Position numbers and translations under genes: made by a program
NCBI GenBank assembly: GCA_025024175.1
Contig: QCXZ01000003.1
Span: 53,834,023-53,898,022, forward strand
Length of the DNA: 64,000 nucleotides
Origin: Rhyzopertha dominica
Lineage: Eukaryota; Arthropoda; Insecta; Coleoptera; Bostrichidae
Direction of reading: 5' to 3'
The notes under the pieces: generated by a model
The model's input: only the letters and a program-made list of their open reading frames with translations
What the model was told of the DNA's origin: nothing
Databases searched by the model: none
Shown here: in pieces, positions 59,985 through 64,000 of the stretch
How the letters are laid out: the number at the start of each line of letters is the position of its first letter
Numbering within the stretch: the first letter of the stretch is position 1

Positions 59985-60599
59985 TTCAACTCGTCTTCCA
60001 CATTTCATCGTCGCCACTTGCCAATACCAATCGCCCCGGCTTCCGTTTCGCGCTAATGCCACGTGACATAATATGATTGACAGCAATTAGCAGCCGGCCG
60101 CTTCCGCTCGACGAACCGTTAAAATCTCTATCGGCTCGTTGCGTGAACATCGGTTTCTGGCTGCTAAGACGTGCGCCCGTAACCCATCTGGGAATAATCA
60201 GGCACATGTCCGACCGTTCATCGCCTGATTGAGCGGTCCCCATTATCCGGCCATGACAGAATCCGGCCTACAGACCGGGGGGACGCCCCCCTGTAAAAAT
60301 TTGGTTATCTTCCCCATGCAGACTTGCGTGATTAGGGGCGCGATCCGTTTAAGAAAATGAGGATTAAAAGTTTGGAACTGATTAGAGGACTCAATCAGGA
60401 CGAGGCTCGGTCTAGATAATGAAGCAAGAAGTTAAACGATCCCTTGCTCGAGAGTCTGTCATGGGACTGGTACATAAACGAGCTTAAAAATTCCATTTAA
60501 CGGATTACCTCATTCGTTTGAGGAATAGCTGGGAACATTCGGCTGCAAAGCAAAATGTTTCTAGATAAACGTTTAAAAATGAAGGTTAAATATAATTCT
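59985..60599. other. GC-richer single-copy-looking pocket, no gene seen
   Basis: About 59,990-60,300 is noticeably GC-richer than its surroundings. A minus-strand frame (59,986-60,243) has no domain I recognise and could be chance in GC-rich DNA. It may be conserved non-coding sequence. Confidence 0.35.
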
Positions 60600-60845
60600 A
60601 AAGTCATATCGGTATCTAAATCTGGTTAAAAGAATTGTGTAGAAAACTATAGGCCGATTGCTAATATACCTAATTTTCAAAGTTAATCTAATCAATAATG
60701 GCTATGCATCTATAAAATCACGTGTCAAGTATAATTGATATCAGCCAGCATGCCTTTGTTAGCGGTAAATCTACTAGTACTAATCTGTGTGAATTTATAC
60801 AATACGTTTCCGAAGTTCTTGATTTTAATAGCCAAGTTGAAATTT
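60600..60845 (+). pseudogene. Jockey-like reverse transcriptase scrap
   Basis: Across frames the plus strand reads ENYRPIANIPNF (near 60,640-60,685), then SIIDISQHAFVSGKSTSTNL and CEFIQYVSEVLDFNSQVEIL (about 60,725-60,850). These are the NYRPI and QHGF-type blocks of Jockey-like non-LTR reverse transcriptases. Stops and a frame change inactivate it, and neither the catalytic box nor the endonuclease is present. Confidence 0.75.
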
Positions 60846-63800
60846 TGGTTTGAACACTTCCGTGGTTGTTGTCGACGACATGTTGTTTTCGGGGTTGGTT
60901 CCCACTTTGCTTGTTTGATCTTGACATTTTGACACTCATGTCGGTGTCTTCCTCAGTGTAACAACAACGGAGGACTCCAGTCGAGGCGATTCCAAGTACA
61001 GCAGTCGAGAACTGAGAGAAATTTGAAAGTCAAAGAAGCTCGACAAGTGGGATCTGTACGAATTTAATAAAATCAAAGTTATCATCCTTTGAAGTACAGT
61101 CTTCGCTCATATTGCTCCACAACTATGACTATTTTGTCGACCCGATGGTAAAGTGCAAAGAAAAGTTGAATATGCTTGTCAACCTGCGGCGCTTGGCTTA
61201 GTAGTTGGACCGCAATCAAGCTCCACAATATTTCGCGAAAGTATTATCAACTTGACTAAATGCTCTAAAAACTTTGACCATCGACAATTCGATCATCAGT
61301 TGGTTTTGGTCAATAGAAAGTTCGTTCTTCTCGACGAATATACATAGATCGAAATAATTGGGCTACGAAATCCACCGTTGTCCACATACTACCGAGACCA
61401 CTCGCCCAACGATTACCAGCTTTCCAAGCATCTAGATATCTAATCTGTTTTTTTATCTGATGGTTCCCTTGCAGGAGAAATATTAGTTTTATTTAAGTAA
61501 ATTTTGGAAAGACACATGGTACAATCGAACTAGAGAAACGTGGTTTTAACAATAAAGTTGTCGGTATTGGCTCAGTTGTTGAGTCTAGTTATGTACTGTA
61601 AAATTTCAATTTTTTAAAGGAAAAAGGCATACCTGCAAAAATACATTAAATACTTCACTTATCATCTAAGTACAAATACACATATTCATTAACCTCAAAA
61701 TGCGCCAAGAACTCACGGCTAACAAGCCCGGAATCACCGCCATTCTCTTCATTATGTTATGTCTCTCTTACAAAATCCGTGCCTACCATTAGTCTTTGTT
61801 TTGACTAGAACATACCATGACTAATACATACTGAATACTGTTCTGTGAATAGATTATGAAAATAAACAGTGTTATTTATGATATCCATCCGTTTCTAGTG
61901 TTTGCGGAATTAATAGCCATAACTGCTATTTATCGGCGTTTCTCCTTTCGTAACGAAAGATTTCTATTATTCATTATTTCTCGATAATTATGTGTTTAAA
62001 AATCCTAAGTGTCCTATGTTCCAGCCTTCTAAATTATTCACTCCAAGAAAGTAAGCGTAATAGGGTTCATTATTATTTCAGTGAGTTACTGCACTTTCCC
62101 TGACGGCGTAATTGAGAACGACTAGGTGCCATTTTTCACGAAAAACAACGAGCCGCTCGCTGTCTTTGGCGCGTGTCGATTCGAGGCGAAGACGGAAGTA
62201 AAAGAAAGCTGAATAAATGATGAGAAATTGGGGGCGCTGTTAGTCAGCGGCCGGACCTTTTCAGAATTCTGATTGACTCCGGGTCGAAAACGGCGTTTTC
62301 ACTTATTTATATCGCGTGTATTTACAGCAAAACTTGGCGTCATCGATTCAAGGACTGCAGCAGCCCTAGCAATTCGGCTGTAAAAAGCTGAAACGACCGA
62401 AGTTAGCAGATGCAGTATGCGATAACGTTGAAAAACGATCTGAAAAGGATTTCGTAACTCTCAGACTGATATTGCAAGATTTACGGCCCTTGTGTAATTT
62501 ATATCTAGTTGTTTGTTTAAGTCGGATGATTGCCTTAAGGGAATCACGCTCTGCACCGACAGTAAAAACTACAATAAAATGATAAGATTACGGGATAACT
62601 TTTTTCCAGGATCGCTCAGATAAAGGAGAATCTTCCCTCCGCCTGCAGCTTCCAGGAACTGCGTTGCTTAACTTTATGTCAACTTCGACGGGCAATCACC
62701 GCTTGACAAACTCCACCGGCAGTTTGTATTTAAACTCTCAGAAAATAAATCGAAGATATTACACGATTGCTTTCGAGGCGTGTGGCTTACAGCGTAATGT
62801 AACTTCTAAAGTATCACGTGAATGGCAGCTAAGTGCTGGGCTGACGGAAGACAGCCGGCAAACGGTTGCGATTTACATTCAAAAGTATAAAAGACGATGT
62901 GCGGCGGTGGTTTGATTTCTTGTCGGATCAGAGCAGGCACGTATCCAATTTGTATATAATAAAACATCCGTCGTCGCTGGATACAAAGGACGGTAGCTAC
63001 CATCAATGATTGATGGCGCCTCCTTTGTACCGTTAAACGTTCGGCGAACAAACTCTTCCACTATTCATTATATCCCTTTATGCAAATAGGATTGCCCGTA
63101 ATAACTTCATGTTCGATCAGAACATGACAAAAGATCGTTGGTTTGAAGTTTTGATTAATTTATTCTCCGTGCTTCACATCTAAAGGATTTCATATTTTAT
63201 TACGTATGCTATGATTTTTTTGAAGTTTCATTCAACCCATCAGCTGTCTTCAGTACGCATTTCCTTTAACAACTCAAACTTCTTACTTCAATAAGATATA
63301 GTATTCGTACCTGCCTTGAGATAAGGCTCGGACTAACAACGTACAGAGAAACGGAGGCCTAAATAGAGCTGTTCAATATTATTTTCTCCCAAATTTTTAC
63401 TATTTACCGATCAACTGATAGATGGATGAAATACTACTACCTATAACTTTGGTATATGCAGAGGACTTAAAGCAATTCTTGGAAAAGGCATAACGCTGTT
63501 TTCACTGTGATGGTTTTTAAATAAACAAGATAGCAGTATGATAAGAGACCTGTCTAAAAGAATAACTGTGGAAGCGGGCACAAAATACAAAAAGAAGTAT
63601 ATTGCAATAGGAGCAAATAGGAAAAGTCTAAGAAATGCAGAGAACAGCATCATACAGATACTTGCTAAGGCGCGGTGAACGACGGCAGTAGAACCCTTAA
63701 ACGGCAAAACGGTCATCAAATGTGATAAAATTGCGGGGACACATCAAACGGAGAGAGATAGATCACATAGTATAGAAAAACATACCCAAAAATGGAGACA

Positions 63801-64000
63801 AATTATAAACAGAAAGAAAATTATAGAAGTAGCAAAAAACAAGAAAAAGACTATGCGAAGTACCAGGAACAAGCGGTTCTTAGATGGATTAATGTGCAAT
63901 TAAATCATTAAAAAAACATCCATTCGATGGATATATACCATAAAACCTTTCCGTTCTAGTCCTCAAATTCCCTTAATAAGTGCTAGGCAGGCGGTATACT
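60846..64000. other. Gene-free stretch to the window end
   Basis: Mixed AT-rich DNA with GC-richer pockets at about 62,090-62,350 and 62,640-63,060. Frames there (62,664-62,915 plus; 63,441-63,719 minus) have no recognisable domain. The purine-rich run 63,540-63,900 resembles a decayed lysine-rich coding tail but matches nothing I can name. Confidence 0.4.

Noticed and set aside
59986..60243. Minus-strand frame of 85 codons beside the inverted repeat
   Set aside because: No recognisable domain, no splice or promoter context, and GC-rich DNA favours chance open frames.
1..64000. CRISPR array, bacterial operons or tRNA genes
   Set aside because: No spaced direct repeats, no operon-like packing and no cloverleaf with A and B boxes were seen; the sequence is eukaryotic.

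Overview
The window reads as AT-rich, repeat-dense nuclear DNA of an arthropod, most likely an insect. The evidence is the kind of mobile DNA present: a BEL/Pao element, a Ty3/Gypsy element, a mariner relic, hAT-type miniature elements, Penelope-like relics (one with a GIY-YIG nuclease domain), RTE-like non-LTR relics and THAP-domain fragments. I could not place the species. I found no host protein-coding gene, tRNA or rRNA that I would defend. Nearly every long reading frame belongs to a mobile element. Scattered single n bases are unresolved assembly positions.

Layout, left to right. At 0.4-2.1 kb there is a dispersed repeat, a hAT-type miniature element with perfect 8-bp target duplications, and a non-LTR 3' relic. 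At 5.9-9.2 kb there is an LTR-like unit split by a second, inverted hAT-type copy, then a relic of an unnamed cysteine-rich family, a possible hammerhead ribozyme and a mariner relic. At 10.08-14.69 kb lies a complete, apparently young Ty3/Gypsy element with identical 249-bp LTRs, gag and pol. At 17.6-24.8 kb there are non-LTR relics, a TTAC-rich hAT-like element and two inverted repeat pairs. The stretch 24.8-32.4 kb is nearly featureless. At 32.4-39.1 kb there is a dead Gypsy, a dead Penelope-like element, a second copy of the cysteine-rich family, a minisatellite, a foldback element and a textbook hammerhead ribozyme. At 42.78-48.85 kb lies a nearly intact BEL/Pao element whose polyprotein is broken between RNase H and integrase. 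At 54.3-60.0 kb a large inverted repeat (arms about 1.3 kb, spacer about 3.1 kb) carries a THAP fragment in each arm and a Penelope-like relic in the spacer.

The two LTR elements show the normal working order: leader and primer-binding site, gag, protease, reverse transcriptase, RNase H, integrase, polypurine tract, LTR. The Gypsy copy looks able to make all its proteins, with pol starting on a TAATG overlap with the gag stop. The BEL copy would need its frame breaks explained. The most interesting non-coding signal is the hammerhead at 38,971-39,074. All three stems and all core bases fit, and a 20-bp outer helix extends stem I; it sits next to a 112-bp foldback.
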